Counted from the stretch's first letter, positions 8,828-18,687 are shown. The stretch: DNA of 63,430 nucleotides from Aeromonas finlandensis (GCF_000764645.1 NZ_JRGK01000274.1:1-63430), one strand, 5' to 3'. Notes: generated from the letters alone by a model not told the origin. Translations and numbers: made by a program.

Positions 8828-9460
8828 TTAATCCTTCGCCTCCACCTGCTTGGGATCCTTGGTGCGCACGCCCCAAATGATCAGACCAATGATGAAGAAT
8901 GCACTCGGCGGCAGCAGCAGCAGGCCGTTGGGCACATACCAACCACCGTTGTTCACCAGTGGCAGCAGCTCGAACCCGAACCAGGTGCCGGAGCCCAGCA
9001 GTTCACGCACGGTCGCAACGCTCAGCAGAATGGCGCCATAGCCCAGACCGTTGCCGATACCATCCAGGAAGGAGGGCAGCGGAGCGCTCTTCATGGCGTA
9101 CGCTTCGGCGCGGCCCATTACGATACAGTTGGTGATGATCAGACCCACGAAGACCGACAGTTGCTTGGAGATGTCATAGGCGTACGCCTTGAGCACCTGG
9201 TCAACCACGATAACCAGTGAGGCGATGATCGCCATCTGCACGATGATCCGGACGCTGTTCGGGATCTGGTTGCGGATCAGGGAGATGAACAGGTTTGAGA
9301 AGGCGGTGACCGCCATGACCGCGAGGGTCATTACAAACGCAGTTTTCATCTGGCTGGTAACCGCCAGTGCAGAACAGACACCCAGCACCTGCAAGGCGAT
9401 GGGGTTGTTGCCCAGCACAGGCGTCAACAGCAACTTCTTCATTTCGCTCTTGTCAGCCAT
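8828..9460 (-). CDS. nqrD: Na+-translocating NADH:quinone reductase subunit D
   Basis: 210 residues from the ATG at 9460 ([14 protein letters not shown]), the standard start and length for NqrD; longer readings enter nqrC. Six membrane helices. It has [11 protein letters not shown] and [12 protein letters not shown], whose cysteines pair with those of NqrE at the intramembrane iron site. It overlaps the end of nqrC by eight bases, consistent with translational coupling of the membrane subunits. Confidence 0.97.
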   Translation of the reverse strand: MADKSEMKKLLLTPVLGNNPIALQVLGVCSALAVTSQMKTAFVMTLAVMAVTAFSNLFISLIRNQIPNSVRIIVQMAIIASLVIVVDQVLKAYAYDISKQLSVFVGLIITNCIVMGRAEAYAMKSAPLPSFLDGIGNGLGYGAILLSVATVRELLGSGTWFGFELLPLVNNGGWYVPNGLLLLPPSAFFIIGLIIWGVRTKDPKQVEAKD

Positions 9461-10241
9461 TGTTGATTTCTCCTGCACGAACCTTGGCCAGGAAAGGACC
9501 AAAGCCCTTGGGACCCATCCAGAAGTCGAAGGTATGCTGTACGCCATTACCGGTCAGGGTAGCGCCGGACAGGCCGTCGATATCATGCTCGGAACCTTCC
9601 GGAGCATGGCCCTTGATGACGCGCAGCGCCGGCATGCCATTCTGGTCGAACAGTTTCTTGTCCTTGAACAGCGCCTGCCAGGCCGGGTTTTCGATCTCGC
9701 CACCCAGACCCGGGGTTTCACCGTGGTCGTAGTAAGTGATGCCCTTGATGGTCTGGCCATCAGCGGCAACGGCGACGAAGGCATACATGGTCGACCACAG
9801 ACCCTGACCGTAGATGGGTAGGATGATGCTGTCGATCTTGCCTTCGGCATCCTTGGCGAAGAATACCGGGATCTGCTTGGAGATCTGACGCAGGCTGGCC
9901 TTGTCGTCAGCGGCGGCAAGGCGGATGCTGCGTGCCGGATCTTTGGCTGCCAGTTTGGTGTCGAAGTTGTCGGCATCGCCGTCAACAAAGTCACCGGTCG
10001 CCAGATCCACCAGACGGGCTTCGATCTTCTCGCCGTACAGCTTGGCCAGATCGCGCTTGGCTACTTCGCTCACATCCACACCGGCTACGGCGAGGATGTT
10101 GCTCTGCTTGTCGAGTGCCTTGTTTTCCTGCTGGGTAGAACGCAGGCCCACGGCAGCAACGGATACCACGATGGAACAGGCCAGACAGAGGCCGGTGACC
10201 ACGCTGACGGTGCCGAGGGTTGAATCTTTATTAAACGCCAC
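9453..10241 (-). CDS. nqrC: Na+-translocating NADH:quinone reductase subunit C (GTG start)
   Basis: 262 residues from a GTG at 10241, chosen because GGAGG lies just upstream and the protein then begins with the family's [10 protein letters not shown]. One N-terminal membrane helix (about 12-34) and a periplasmic FMN domain. The covalent FMN site is SGATLT, with the acceptor Thr near residue 228. It overlaps the 3' end of nqrB by 11 bases. The GTG start is the only unusual start in the operon. Confidence 0.96.
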   Translation of the reverse strand: MAFNKDSTLGTVSVVTGLCLACSIVVSVAAVGLRSTQQENKALDKQSNILAVAGVDVSEVAKRDLAKLYGEKIEARLVDLATGDFVDGDADNFDTKLAAKDPARSIRLAAADDKASLRQISKQIPVFFAKDAEGKIDSIILPIYGQGLWSTMYAFVAVAADGQTIKGITYYDHGETPGLGGEIENPAWQALFKDKKLFDQNGMPALRVIKGHAPEGSEHDIDGLSGATLTGNGVQHTFDFWMGPKGFGPFLAKVRAGEINNG

Positions 10242-11460
10242 GAGCAATCCTCCGCTTGATGTTTGCCTGAGCGACGAAGTGGTCAAACAGGGGAGCAAAC
10301 AGGTTCGCAAACAGAATGGCCAGCATCATGCCTTCCGGGAACGCAGGGTTGACCACGCGAACCAGCACGACCATCACGCCGATCAGGGCGCCATACCACC
10401 ACTTGCCCTTGTTGGTAAAGGCAGCGGAGACAGGGTCGGTCGCCATGAAGGCCATACCGAAGGCGAAGCCACCCAGTACCAGATGCCAGTGCCACGGCAT
10501 GTTGAACATGGGGTTGGTATCGGAACCGATGACGTTGAACAGCAGGGAGGTGGCGATCATACCGATCATCACGCCGGCGATAATGCGCCAGGAGGCGATG
10601 CGCATGTAGACGATCATGGCTGCACCCAGCAGGATCATCAGGGTAGAGACTTCACCGATGGAACCTGGCAGGTTACCCAGGAAAGCGTCCATCCAGCTGA
10701 TAGCCTGGCCGGTTGCACCGTTGATCAGTGCCATCTGGCCGCCTTGGGCCCACTGGCTCAGGGCAGTTGCGCCGGAGAAGCCGTCAACGGCAACCCATAC
10801 GGCGTCACCGGAGATCTGGCCCGGGTAGGCGAAGAACAGGAACGCACGGCCAGCAAGCGCCGGGTTCAGGAAGTTCTTGCCGGTACCACCGAACACCTCT
10901 TTGGCCATGACCACACCGAAGGTGATACCCAGCGCAGCTTGCCACAGGGGCAGCTCGGGCGGCACGATCAGGGCAAACAGGATGGAGGTTACGAAGAAGC
11001 CTTCGTTGATCTCGTGTTTGCGCACCATGGCGAACAGCACTTCCCAGAAGCCACCGACCAGGAAGGCGGTCAGGTAGATTGGGAAGAAGTGGGTGGCGCC
11101 GATCAGCATCTTGCTGCCGATACCGGCAACCGCCGGATCGAGGGAGGCACCCAGCATGGTTGCCAGCGCATATTGCCAGCTGCTGGCGCCAGCAGCCGAG
11201 CCCATGTGGGCAATGGCGGCAATCGCCTGGTTACCGACGTTGAACATGCCCCAGAACATGGCCGGGAACACGGCCAGCCACACCATGATCATCATGCGCT
11301 TCAGATCGAGCGCATCACGGACGTGAGCTGCATTGCGGGTAACGGTACCCGGGGTGTAGAACAGGGTGTACGCCGCTTCGAACAGGGCGTAGTACTTGGA
11401 GTACTTGCCGCCCGGCTCGAAGTGATGTTCCATATTTTCAAGAAGTTGCTTGAAACTCAT
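10231..11460 (-). CDS. nqrB: Na+-translocating NADH:quinone reductase subunit B
   Basis: 409 residues, about ten membrane helices. The covalent FMN acceptor is Thr232 in [30 protein letters not shown] is a highly conserved membrane loop. NqrB forms the main part of the sodium path and binds riboflavin as well as FMN. It begins three bases after the nqrA stop. Confidence 0.97.
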   Translation of the reverse strand: MSFKQLLENMEHHFEPGGKYSKYYALFEAAYTLFYTPGTVTRNAAHVRDALDLKRMMIMVWLAVFPAMFWGMFNVGNQAIAAIAHMGSAAGASSWQYALATMLGASLDPAVAGIGSKMLIGATHFFPIYLTAFLVGGFWEVLFAMVRKHEINEGFFVTSILFALIVPPELPLWQAALGITFGVVMAKEVFGGTGKNFLNPALAGRAFLFFAYPGQISGDAVWVAVDGFSGATALSQWAQGGQMALINGATGQAISWMDAFLGNLPGSIGEVSTLMILLGAAMIVYMRIASWRIIAGVMIGMIATSLLFNVIGSDTNPMFNMPWHWHLVLGGFAFGMAFMATDPVSAAFTNKGKWWYGALIGVMVVLVRVVNPAFPEGMMLAILFANLFAPLFDHFVAQANIKRRIARGV

Positions 11461-11463
11461 CGC

Positions 11464-12807
11464 TTAACCTTCCAGTTCAATCTTGGTCAGGCACTCACGC
11501 AAGATGGGGCCGTACTCAGTCTTGCCGGGGCAGACAAAGGTACAAAGCGCCAAATCTTCCTCATCCAGCTCCAGGCAGCCCAGTGCTTGCGCACCGTCGC
11601 TATCGCCGGAGACCATGTCCCGCAGCAGCAGGGTCGGCAGGATGTCGAGTGGCATCACCCGCTCATAGCTACCGATCGGCACCATGGAACGGTCACTACC
11701 GTTGGTAGTGGTGGTGAAGTTGATAAGCCGGCCCTTCATCAGATGAGAGAGGGTGGTACGGGTGATGGAGAACTTGTTGGCACTGGGGTTGATCCAGCCC
11801 AGGAACTCTTTCTCGCGACCTTCACCCAGCACGCAGACCTGATTGTGGTAGCGCCCCAGGTAGTCGTGAACCCCTTCGGCTTTGGCACCACTCAGGATAG
11901 AACCGGAGATGACACGGTTTTCGTCGGCACGCAGCTCGTTGTTGGTGAGCTGGCTGATGCAGGCGCCCATGCGGGTACGCAGCAGACGCGGCTTGAGCAC
12001 GTTCGGGCCAGCCAGGGCGATCACCTTGTCGGTGCAGATCTGACCGGTGGTGAACAGCTTGCCAAAAGCGATCACATCCTGATAGTTGATGTGCCACTGC
12101 ACCTTGGTGCTGCTGACCGGATCCAGGAAGTGGATATGGGTACCCGGCAGACCGGCAGGGTGCGGACCGACAAAGATCTCTTCCTTGACCTGAGCCAAAG
12201 AGGAGTGGGGCAAGCTGCCTTCGCCTTTACAGACATAGACGGTGCCATCGGTCAGGCGGGTCAATACGGCCAGACCATCGAGGAAAGTCTGTGACTGTTC
12301 CTTGATAATCAGCTCGGCATTGGCTGCCAGCGGGTTGGTGTCCATGGCGGTCACAAAGATGGCGCGCGGGGCTGTGCCTACTGCAGGTACTTTGCTGAAT
12401 GGACGGGTGCGCAGTGCGGTCCACTGGCCTGATGCGATCAGGATCTCTTGCACCTTGCTGCGCTCGAGCTTGGCCAGCTCGGCAGAGGCAAAATGCTCAA
12501 AGGTCACCTGTTCATCAGAGCCGTCGAGGTCGATGACCACGGACTGGAGAACACGTTTGGCACCACGGTTGATCTCTGAAACAACGCCGGTGGCGGGAGC
12601 TGTGAATTTAACGCCCGGATTCTTCTTGTCTTCGAAGAGATCCTGACCTTTGATGACGCGATCACCTACTTTGACGAACATAGTAGGTCGCATCCCCACA
12701 AACTCCTCGCCCAGTGTCGCAACACGGGTGATGGCGGGGCCATCGTAGATTACTTGCTCTGGCGCACCCAGCACGGGGATGTCCAGTCCTCTTTTGATTG
12801 TAATCAT
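11464..12807 (-). CDS. nqrA: Na+-translocating NADH:quinone reductase subunit A
   Basis: 447 residues from the ATG at 12807 ([12 protein letters not shown]), the usual NqrA N-terminus. A GTG four codons upstream is also in frame, but neither has a strong Shine-Dalgarno sequence. Soluble cytoplasmic subunit without membrane helices, with [19 protein letters not shown], the biotinyl-lipoyl-like fold. First gene of nqrABCDEF-apbE-nqrM; the promoter must lie in the 435-base gap toward bolA. Confidence 0.97.
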   Translation of the reverse strand: MITIKRGLDIPVLGAPEQVIYDGPAITRVATLGEEFVGMRPTMFVKVGDRVIKGQDLFEDKKNPGVKFTAPATGVVSEINRGAKRVLQSVVIDLDGSDEQVTFEHFASAELAKLERSKVQEILIASGQWTALRTRPFSKVPAVGTAPRAIFVTAMDTNPLAANAELIIKEQSQTFLDGLAVLTRLTDGTVYVCKGEGSLPHSSLAQVKEEIFVGPHPAGLPGTHIHFLDPVSSTKVQWHINYQDVIAFGKLFTTGQICTDKVIALAGPNVLKPRLLRTRMGACISQLTNNELRADENRVISGSILSGAKAEGVHDYLGRYHNQVCVLGEGREKEFLGWINPSANKFSITRTTLSHLMKGRLINFTTTTNGSDRSMVPIGSYERVMPLDILPTLLLRDMVSGDSDGAQALGCLELDEEDLALCTFVCPGKTEYGPILRECLTKIELEG

Positions 12808-13083
12808 ACTCAATTGCACTACCGTTACGGGAGAGGTTGGTTAGCGCCGAGAAATACATCACGACGGGTGGTTGAATGAGTCGATGTTGTGGTTGTGCCT
12901 GATGGTCCGGCCCAACAATAATTCAACATGCTAGGTCACTCAAAAGCGCCTGAGTTTACCACTTAAGGTGCATTTTTTTCCATGCCAAATGGGCAAAATC
13001 CCCGTGTCATCACAAAATTAACCTGCAATGAATAACGCCAGAACCCCTTGTAAGTTGTGGTTTTAAAGGTTTTTTTATTTTGG

Positions 13084-13099
13084 TACCTCTATAGAGGTA
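13084..13099. repeat. 16-bp perfect palindrome upstream of nqr operon
   Basis: TACCTCTATAGAGGTA reads identically on both strands. It sits about 277 bases before the nqrA start and about 45 bases beyond the bolA terminator, with no T-run on either side, so it looks more like a dimeric-repressor operator than a terminator. Confidence 0.6.
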
Positions 13100-13140
13100 T
13101 TCGTTGTTGACGCGACTGTTAAGAAGTACCCGCAATCCTT

Positions 13141-13176
13141 GAAAATACCCCCCTTGATGTAGTTTTTTGGGGGGTA
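13141..13176 (-). terminator. Terminator of bolA
   Basis: On the minus strand an 8-bp perfect stem (TACCCCCC with GGGGGGTA) encloses a 15-base loop and is followed by TTTTC. It lies 66 bases after the bolA stop. The long loop makes it weaker than the other terminators here. Confidence 0.6.
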
Positions 13177-13242
13177 ATAGGAGAGGTTTGTTTAATTTTT
13201 GTGTACAGAACACCCATGAAGGATGAGCGAGGGACGAGGGGA

Positions 13243-13557
13243 TCAGGAGAGTGACGGTTTGCCAACGCAGCTTGGGGTGCGCGGGGCATGGCCCTTCTCT
13301 TGCCACTCGGTCTCTGTGTAGGTATGCAGGGCCAGTGCATGGACTGCACCGGCCAGCTCGTCGGCCAGCACGGCGTTGACCTGACGATGACGGGCCAGCA
13401 GCCGCTGCCCTGCAAATTGCTCGCTGACGATCACCACCTTGAAGTGACTTTCGGAACCGGGCTCCACACGGTGCATGTGGCTCTCGTTGATCACCTCCAG
13501 CACGGTGGGGGAGAGGGCGGCGGTCAGCTTGGCTTCAATCAGTTGTTGGATGGTCAT
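13243..13557 (-). CDS. bolA: BolA family protein
   Basis: 104 residues, collinear with E. coli Bol[27 protein letters not shown] and the C-terminal [10 protein letters not shown], including the conserved His residues used with monothiol glutaredoxins in Fe-S cluster trafficking. BolA also acts as a stress morphogene and transcription factor. In E. coli bolA is next to yajG and ampG; here rlmG intervenes and the genes are divergent, so the neighbourhood is conserved but rearranged. Confidence 0.95.
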   Translation of the reverse strand: MTIQQLIEAKLTAALSPTVLEVINESHMHRVEPGSESHFKVVIVSEQFAGQRLLARHRQVNAVLADELAGAVHALALHTYTETEWQEKGHAPRTPSCVGKPSLS

Positions 13558-13761
13558 CGGATCGGCTTCCAGAGTGAATGTCGGGCCATTCTATCGGCAG
13601 TCGCGCGCAGGAATAAGCCCCCGGAAGGGGGGAATTGCCCCTTTGGTCGCCTCAATAGCGCGCTTCGAACTGGTGAAATTCCTTGTCCTCGCTAGAATAG
13701 CGCCACTTTGCGTCGCCCCTGGCGCCCGTTAAATGAATCAAGCCGAGGTTGGACTCTTCCT

Positions 13762-14895
13762 ATGCAAACCCTTCTCGACACTCCCCATTGCCAGCTCACG
13801 CTCTACCGTTATCCGCGCCAGAGTCAGGAGACCCTGCAAGCCTGGGATGCGGCTGACGAATATCTGATTAACACGCTGGCGGAGTCCCCCCTCGAGCAGG
13901 CGGGCCCCGTCATCATCATGAATGACGGCTTCGGGGCGCTGGCAGCCTATCTGCATCCTCACTCTCCCTGCTGCGTCACCGACTCCTATATCAGCGAGCG
14001 GGCAACCTTGGCCAATCTGGCCGAGAACGGACTGGATGCGGGCGGGATCACTTTGCAGGATGCCTTGGCGCCGCTGCCTGATGCCCCTGCGCTGGTGGTG
14101 ATCAAGGTCTCCAAATATCAGGCGCTGCTGGAGCATCAACTGCTGGCGCTGCGTGCGGTGGTGACACCGGCGACCCGCGTCATCGCCGCGGGCAAGGCGA
14201 AGGATATCCATACCTCCACGCTCAAGCTGTTCGAGAAGTATCTGGGCCCGACTCGCACCTCGCTGGCCTGGAAAAAAGCGCGCCTCATTCACTGTGAGCC
14301 ACAGGCTGATCGGCCGGCGCTGGCCAACCCCTTTCCGACGGTTTGGCCGCTGGAGGGCACCGACATGCTCATCCACAACCATGCCAATGTCTTTTCGCGT
14401 ACCAGTCTCGATATCGGTGCTCGCTTCATGCTGGACAATCTGCCCATTCACAGTGCCCGGAAGGTGATCGATTTGGGCTGTGGCAACGGGGTGCTGGGGC
14501 TGTCGCTGCTCGCTAAAGACAGCGAGGTCGAGGTGACCTTTATCGACGAATCCTATATGGCGGTCGCCTCGGCGCAGCTTAATATCGAGCACAATCTGGT
14601 CGATGTATTGCCGCGGGCCCGCTTTATGGTCAACAACTGTCTCGACGGGGTTGAGGTCGGCTCGGCGGATCGGATCCTCTGTAATCCCCCTTTCCATCAG
14701 CTGCAGGCGATCACCGATCATATCGCCTGGCAGATGTTCAGCGATGCGCACCGGGTGTTGCCTCAGGGGGGGGAACTCTGGATAGTAGGCAACCGTCATC
14801 TGGACTATCACAACAAACTCAAGCGCTTGTTTGCCAACGCACAAGTCGTTGCGTCAAACAGCAAATTCGTTATTTTGAAAGCCATCAAACGTTAA
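13762..14895 (+). CDS. rlmG: 23S rRNA (guanine-1835-N2)-methyltransferase RlmG
   Basis: 377 residues from the ATG at 13762 (MQTLLDTPHCQLTLYRYP), the family's normal N-terminus. Two tandem methyltransferase-like domains: the N-terminal one is degenerate, the C-terminal one has motif I VIDLGCGNGVLGL and the N6/N2-methylase signature CNPPFH (near residue 309). It modifies G1835 of 23S rRNA using SAM. It is transcribed on its own or with yajG, which follows after 14 bases. Confidence 0.93.
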   Translation: MQTLLDTPHCQLTLYRYPRQSQETLQAWDAADEYLINTLAESPLEQAGPVIIMNDGFGALAAYLHPHSPCCVTDSYISERATLANLAENGLDAGGITLQDALAPLPDAPALVVIKVSKYQALLEHQLLALRAVVTPATRVIAAGKAKDIHTSTLKLFEKYLGPTRTSLAWKKARLIHCEPQADRPALANPFPTVWPLEGTDMLIHNHANVFSRTSLDIGARFMLDNLPIHSARKVIDLGCGNGVLGLSLLAKDSEVEVTFIDESYMAVASAQLNIEHNLVDVLPRARFMVNNCLDGVEVGSADRILCNPPFHQLQAITDHIAWQMFSDAHRVLPQGGELWIVGNRHLDYHNKLKRLFANAQVVASNSKFVILKAIKR

Positions 14896-14909
14896 AGCCA
14901 AAGGAAATC

Positions 14910-15497
14910 ATGATGAAAAAGTCACTCTTGCTGCTGGCCGCCCTGATGCTGGGCGGGTGTGCCACTCATTGGCCGGAGACGGCGCTGCTCAATCCTCAGG
15001 TGATCCCCGCCAACCAGCAAGTCTACTCTGGTAATCGCATTACCATGGAAGGGGTAGACAAGCGTGAGGCTGCCTATGTCTTCTCTATCAAGCACAAGGA
15101 GAAGGCTCCGGTGCTGGTGAACAGCGAGCGCCCGCTCAATCTGCTGATGGCCGAGCGGCTGGCGGAAGGACTGCGCAGCCAGGGTCTGGAAGTGGGCAAC
15201 AGTGGCACCACCAACCTGACGCTGGTGATCTCCAGTGCAGCGATCAATGTGGAAGAGAAGACCTTCACCTATGTCACCAAGTCCCGCGTCAGTCTGCAGG
15301 TGATCGCCGATTTCCAGGGCAACCGTCTGACCAAGCAGTTCAACATGTCCTCCAGCAAGGAGAGCCCGAGCGAGCCTGGCATGGCCGATCTGGAGTCCAC
15401 CCTGAACCTGCAACTGGGTAGCGTACTGCAGCAGATCATGGCGGATGACGCGCTGCGTGGTTATCTGAAAGGTCAACCGAACGGTGCAGGGGTTTGA
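14910..15497 (+). CDS. yajG: YajG family lipoprotein
   Basis: 195 residues. Lipoprotein signal LLLAALMLGGC with a lipobox at Cys18 and Ala next, favouring the outer membrane. The mature part (NRITMEGVDKREAAYVFSI, LNLLMAERLAEGLRSQG) matches YajG. The function is not settled; the gene's place beside ampG and bolA is conserved. A good AAAGGA site precedes the tandem ATGs. Its stop overlaps the next start. Confidence 0.9.
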   Translation: MMKKSLLLLAALMLGGCATHWPETALLNPQVIPANQQVYSGNRITMEGVDKREAAYVFSIKHKEKAPVLVNSERPLNLLMAERLAEGLRSQGLEVGNSGTTNLTLVISSAAINVEEKTFTYVTKSRVSLQVIADFQGNRLTKQFNMSSSKESPSEPGMADLESTLNLQLGSVLQQIMADDALRGYLKGQPNGAGV

Positions 15498-16087
15498 TGA
15501 TGAAAAAACTCTGGTTGTTGGCCATGTTGATCGCCCCGCTGGCGTTCGCGGGCCCGAAAGTCAGAATGGAGACCAACCACGGCAATATCGTGGTGGAGCT
15601 GGCGTCCAAGCAGGCGCCACAAACGGTGAAGAACTTCCTGCGTTATGTGGCCGATGGTAGTTATGACGGCAGCCTGTTTCACCGGGTGATCCAGGACTTC
15701 GTGGTGCAGGGGGGCGGCTACAACCAGCAGTTCCAGCAACTGCCAACCTATGAGCCGGTGGTCAACGAATCTCGCGGAGGTCTGCCCAACAAGCGCGGCA
15801 CCATCGCCATGGCTCGTACCCAGGCGGTCGACAGCGCCACTCGCCAGTTCTACTTCAATCTGGTCGACAACAATAACCTCAACGCCAGTGGCGCTGCCGG
15901 TTATACCGTGTTTGGCCAGGTGGTGCAGGGGATGGAGGTGCTGGACAAGCTGGCGCAGGTGCAGACCGGTTACAGCTCCATTCTGCGCGCCAACGATGTG
16001 CCGACCAGCCCCATCATTCTGAAAAAGGTGGTTCTGCTGGCTGAAACGCCGGTGGACAAGAAAGTCGACAAGAAAGCCGGCAAGTAA
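15497..16087 (+). CDS. ppiA: Periplasmic peptidyl-prolyl isomerase (cyclophilin)
   Basis: 196 residues from the ATG sharing one base with the yajG stop; a second ATG follows immediately. Signal peptide WLLAMLIAPLAFAG indicates periplasmic export. Cyclophilin core: LFHRVIQDFVVQGG, NKRGTIAMAR, FYFNLVDN and YTVFGQV, with the catalytic Arg in FHRVI. The Lys-rich tail (VDKKVDKKAGK) is a small oddity. It assists folding of exported proteins by proline cis-trans isomerisation. A strong terminator follows. Confidence 0.93.
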   Translation: MMKKLWLLAMLIAPLAFAGPKVRMETNHGNIVVELASKQAPQTVKNFLRYVADGSYDGSLFHRVIQDFVVQGGGYNQQFQQLPTYEPVVNESRGGLPNKRGTIAMARTQAVDSATRQFYFNLVDNNNLNASGAAGYTVFGQVVQGMEVLDKLAQVQTGYSSILRANDVPTSPIILKKVVLLAETPVDKKVDKKAGK

Positions 16088-16135
16088 CCCTCGCCGGGCG
16101 TTGCGCGTTACCGCGATCTCGTCACTTCACTATGC

Positions 16136-16165
16136 AAGGCTCATCCCGTTCGGGATGGGCCTTTT
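16136..16165 (+). terminator. Terminator after ppiA
   Basis: Stem AAGGCTCATCCC with GGGATGGGCCTT (one G-T pair) around a GTTC loop and a TTTTC tail, 48 bases after the ppiA stop. Confidence 0.88.
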
Positions 16166-16267
16166 CTCTCTCCGGGCTTCTTTGCGCCGATCTCTTTGCT
16201 TGCCTTGGCTATCTGCCATCAACCTGCCAAAATGACGCACTTTTCCAAAGTCGTCAGGTAGTTGAAC

Positions 16268-17641
16268 ATGATCCGAAAGCCGAGCTGGAGGGAATCCCTC
16301 GCCGTTTATCTCGAACCCCGAGTGCTCATTCTCTTTGCCATGGGTTTCTCATCGGGTCTGCCACTGTTGCTGGTATTTGGCACCCTGTCGTACTGGTTGC
16401 GCGAAGCGGATGTCAGCCTGACCGATATCGGCTACATGAGCTGGGTTGCGCTTGCCTACGGTTTCAAATGGTTGTGGTCGCCGTTGGTGGATCGCATGCC
16501 GTTGCCGTTGCTCTCCACGCTGCTGGGGCGTCGCCGCAGCTGGATGTTCTTCTCCCAACTGCTGATCGCCGCTGCGCTGGTTGGCATGGCGTTTTGTGAT
16601 CCCAAGAGTGGTTTGACCCAGCTGGCGCTGTTTGCCCTGCTGGTGGCCTTTGCCTCCGCCACGCAGGATATCGTCATCGATGCCTATCGCATCGAATCCG
16701 CCCCCGAGCGGCTGCAGGCGGCGATGGCTGCCTCCTACATGACCGGTTACCGACTGGCGATGATCATGGCGGGGGCCGGTGCGTTGGCGTTGGCAGCCTG
16801 GTTTGGCAGCAACAGCGGCTATGACTATCGTGGCTGGCAGGTCACCTATCTGGTGATGGCGGGTCTGATGTCACTCGGGATGATCACCACCCTGTTCTGC
16901 CATGAACCGAAAATTGATACCGCTGAACAAAATACAGAGCAAGTTATCTATAAAATGTCCTTGTTATCACGTGGGCATAATCTGTTTATTGCGTCTCTCC
17001 TAAGCTGGTGTCATGTGGCAGTTTGGTGTCCGTTTGCCGACTTCTTTCGCCGTTATGGCAGCTCGGCGCTGCTGATCCTTTTGCTTATCGCCTGCTATCG
17101 GGTTGCCGATGTGGTGATGGGGGTGATGTCTAACAGCTTCTATGTGGATATGCAGTTCAGCAAAACCGAGGTTGCCACCATTACCAAGGTGTTTGGCGTC
17201 ATCATGACGCTGGTCGGCGCTGCATTTGGGGGCGTGCTGGTGATGCGCTTCGGTACGCTGCGCATCCTGTTCTTGGGGGCGCTGCTCACCGCCAGCACCA
17301 ATCTGCTGTTTGCCCTGCTCAATCAGGTCGGCCATAACCTGGAGCTGCTGACCCTGATCATCTCGCTGGATAACCTCAGTGCCGGTATCGCCACCGCAGC
17401 CTTCGTGACCTATCTCTCCAGCCTGACGAATGTGGCGTTTTCGGCGACTCAGTACGCGTTGTTCAGCTCGGTGATGTTGCTGTTGCCCAAATTGCTGGCC
17501 GGTTTTTCCGGGCAGGTCGTGGAGCAAATTGGCTACAGCGCCTTCTTTATCGGAACCAGTTTATTGGGCTTGCCCGTGTTGTTGTTGATTGTGCTGGTAG
17601 CCAGAAAGGGGAGTGAGTTGCTCTCAGCGGCTGACAAATAG
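16268..17641 (+). CDS. ampG: AmpG muropeptide permease (MFS)
   Basis: 457 residues from the ATG at 16268. About twelve or more membrane helices, with AmpG signatures near the N-terminus (FAMGFSSGLPLLLVFGTLSYWL) and ATQDIVIDAYRIE in the middle. It imports anhydro-muropeptides from the periplasm for cell-wall recycling, which in Aeromonas and relatives feeds signals to chromosomal beta-lactamase control. Position near bolA and yajG is conserved from E. coli. Its stop codon overlaps a PurR-like operator of the next gene's promoter. Confidence 0.94.
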   Translation: MIRKPSWRESLAVYLEPRVLILFAMGFSSGLPLLLVFGTLSYWLREADVSLTDIGYMSWVALAYGFKWLWSPLVDRMPLPLLSTLLGRRRSWMFFSQLLIAAALVGMAFCDPKSGLTQLALFALLVAFASATQDIVIDAYRIESAPERLQAAMAASYMTGYRLAMIMAGAGALALAAWFGSNSGYDYRGWQVTYLVMAGLMSLGMITTLFCHEPKIDTAEQNTEQVIYKMSLLSRGHNLFIASLLSWCHVAVWCPFADFFRRYGSSALLILLLIACYRVADVVMGVMSNSFYVDMQFSKTEVATITKVFGVIMTLVGAAFGGVLVMRFGTLRILFLGALLTASTNLLFALLNQVGHNLELLTLIISLDNLSAGIATAAFVTYLSSLTNVAFSATQYALFSSVMLLLPKLLAGFSGQVVEQIGYSAFFIGTSLLGLPVLLLIVLVARKGSELLSAADK

Positions 17642-17659
17642 CAAGCGTTTGCGTATAGT
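17631..17659 (+). promoter_or_regulatory. Sigma-70 promoter of tsx/ompK
   Basis: CTGACA (17631-17636), exactly 17 bases, then TATAGT (17654-17659). It starts inside the last codons of ampG. The predicted transcript begins near 17666 and has a leader of about 133 bases. Confidence 0.7.
17639..17654 (+). promoter_or_regulatory. PurR-like operator in the promoter spacer
   Basis: TAGCAAGCGTTTGCGT matches 13 of 16 positions of the PurR box ACGCAAACGTTTGCGT (consensus from memory). It lies between the -35 and -10 elements, the classic place for repression, upstream of a nucleoside channel gene. It also covers the ampG stop codon. Confidence 0.65.
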
Positions 17660-17663
17660 CGGG

Positions 17664-17679
17664 GGTGATTAGATTCACA
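17664..17679 (+). promoter_or_regulatory. CRP-like site upstream of tsx/ompK
   Basis: GGTGA-TTAGAT-TCACA matches nine of the ten core bases of TGTGA-N6-TCACA. It overlaps the predicted start of the upstream promoter and could serve a second promoter whose -10 may be the AT-rich stretch at 17715-17726. In E. coli tsx has a CRP-dependent second promoter. Confidence 0.55.
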
Positions 17680-17798
17680 CTTCCGGATAAAGTTCCAGAG
17701 AAGTTGTTTCACCCCATATTTTATTTGATTACACTTCTTTCCGCTCCTTGTGGGCGGGCTTCGGAAAACCTCAACTAGACATATAAGAGACCAATATA

Positions 17799-18641
17799 AT
17801 GGCCAAATTTACCAAGACTCTGATCGCTGCCGGTCTGCTGGCTGCTGCCGCTACCCCGGCCTTTGCTGCTGATTACAGCGGTGATATTCACAAGAATGAC
17901 TTCAAGTGGATGCAGTTCAACGTAATGCATACCATTGACCAGCGCCCGTTCACTGCTGGCCAGAAAGATTACAACGACACCTATCTGGAAATGGAGTTTG
18001 GTGGTCGTTCCGGCATGTTTGATCTGTATGGTTATGTCGATATTTTCGATATTTTTGACAACAAGCACAGTGACAAGCATGGCGGCCAGAACCTGTTCAT
18101 GAAGTTTGCTCCGCGTCTGTCTCTGGATGCCCTGACTGGTAAAGACCTCTCCTTTGGTCCGGTGCAAGAGCTCTACATTGCCAACCTGAACAACATTGCT
18201 GACGGTCAGATGGAAAACCAGATTGGTCTGGGTGCTGATGTCATGGTTCCCTGGTTCGGCAAGGTTGGCATGAACCTGTACGCGCGTTACTCCAACGAGA
18301 ACCAGTTCTTCACACAAGAAGAGAATTCCTGGAACGGTTATCAGTTCTCCATCAACTGGTTCAAACCTTTCTACACCTTTGGCAACGGCAGCTTCGTCTC
18401 CTACCAGGGCTACCTGGACTATCAGTTCGATCTGGATACCTATAACCGTGCCGATCGTACCACTGATAACCTGGCTACTTTCCACGGTATCTACTGGCAC
18501 TCTGACCGCTTTGCTGTCGGTTATGGCCTGAAGTACTTCATGGATGCCTATGGCAACAAAGATGGCTCCACTGCATTCGACGGTACACCGTGGAAGAGCT
18601 CTGGCTTCAGCCACTACTTCGACGTCACCTACAAGTTCTAA
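17799..18641 (+). CDS. tsx: Tsx/OmpK family outer-membrane nucleoside channel
   Basis: 280 residues. Signal peptide with cleavage after PAFA, then a beta-barrel pattern of alternating aromatic residues ending in DVTYKF, the C-terminal aromatic expected of outer-membrane proteins. NDFKWMQFNVMHTI, DLYGYVDIFD and FSINWFKPF match the Tsx/OmpK family, which forms a 12-stranded nucleoside-specific pore and is often a phage receptor. Codon use is that of a highly expressed gene. The leader holds PurR-like and CRP-like sites, which suits a nucleoside uptake role. Vibrio literature calls this protein OmpK. Confidence 0.92.
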   Translation: MAKFTKTLIAAGLLAAAATPAFAADYSGDIHKNDFKWMQFNVMHTIDQRPFTAGQKDYNDTYLEMEFGGRSGMFDLYGYVDIFDIFDNKHSDKHGGQNLFMKFAPRLSLDALTGKDLSFGPVQELYIANLNNIADGQMENQIGLGADVMVPWFGKVGMNLYARYSNENQFFTQEENSWNGYQFSINWFKPFYTFGNGSFVSYQGYLDYQFDLDTYNRADRTTDNLATFHGIYWHSDRFAVGYGLKYFMDAYGNKDGSTAFDGTPWKSSGFSHYFDVTYKF

Positions 18642-18656
18642 TAAAACTTGAGGTAC

Positions 18657-18687
18657 AAAAAACCGGAGCCTTTGCTCCGGTTTTTTT
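18657..18687. terminator. Bidirectional terminator between tsx and yajQ
   Basis: CCGGAGC/GCTCCGG stem flanked by six A on the left and seven T on the right, lying between convergent genes. Confidence 0.92.

Larger units (their letters stand above)
12808..13242. other. Intergenic region between bolA and nqrA
   Basis: About 435 bases, AT-richer than its surroundings, with no credible gene. It should hold the minus-strand nqr promoter; I could not find a convincing -35/-10 pair. It contains a 16-bp perfect palindrome (13084-13099), the bolA terminator hairpin (13146-13176) and several A/T runs, for example at 12973-12980 and 13068-13080. Confidence 0.6.

Noticed and set aside
9901..12294. 797-codon plus-strand open frame
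   Set aside because: Antisense shadow of nqrC, nqrB and nqrA produced by GC-rich third positions; no ribosome site and no recognisable domain.
13010..13415. Two minus-strand frames of 98 codons between bolA and nqrA
   Set aside because: They start inside bolA in the wrong frame and run over the terminator hairpin and palindrome.
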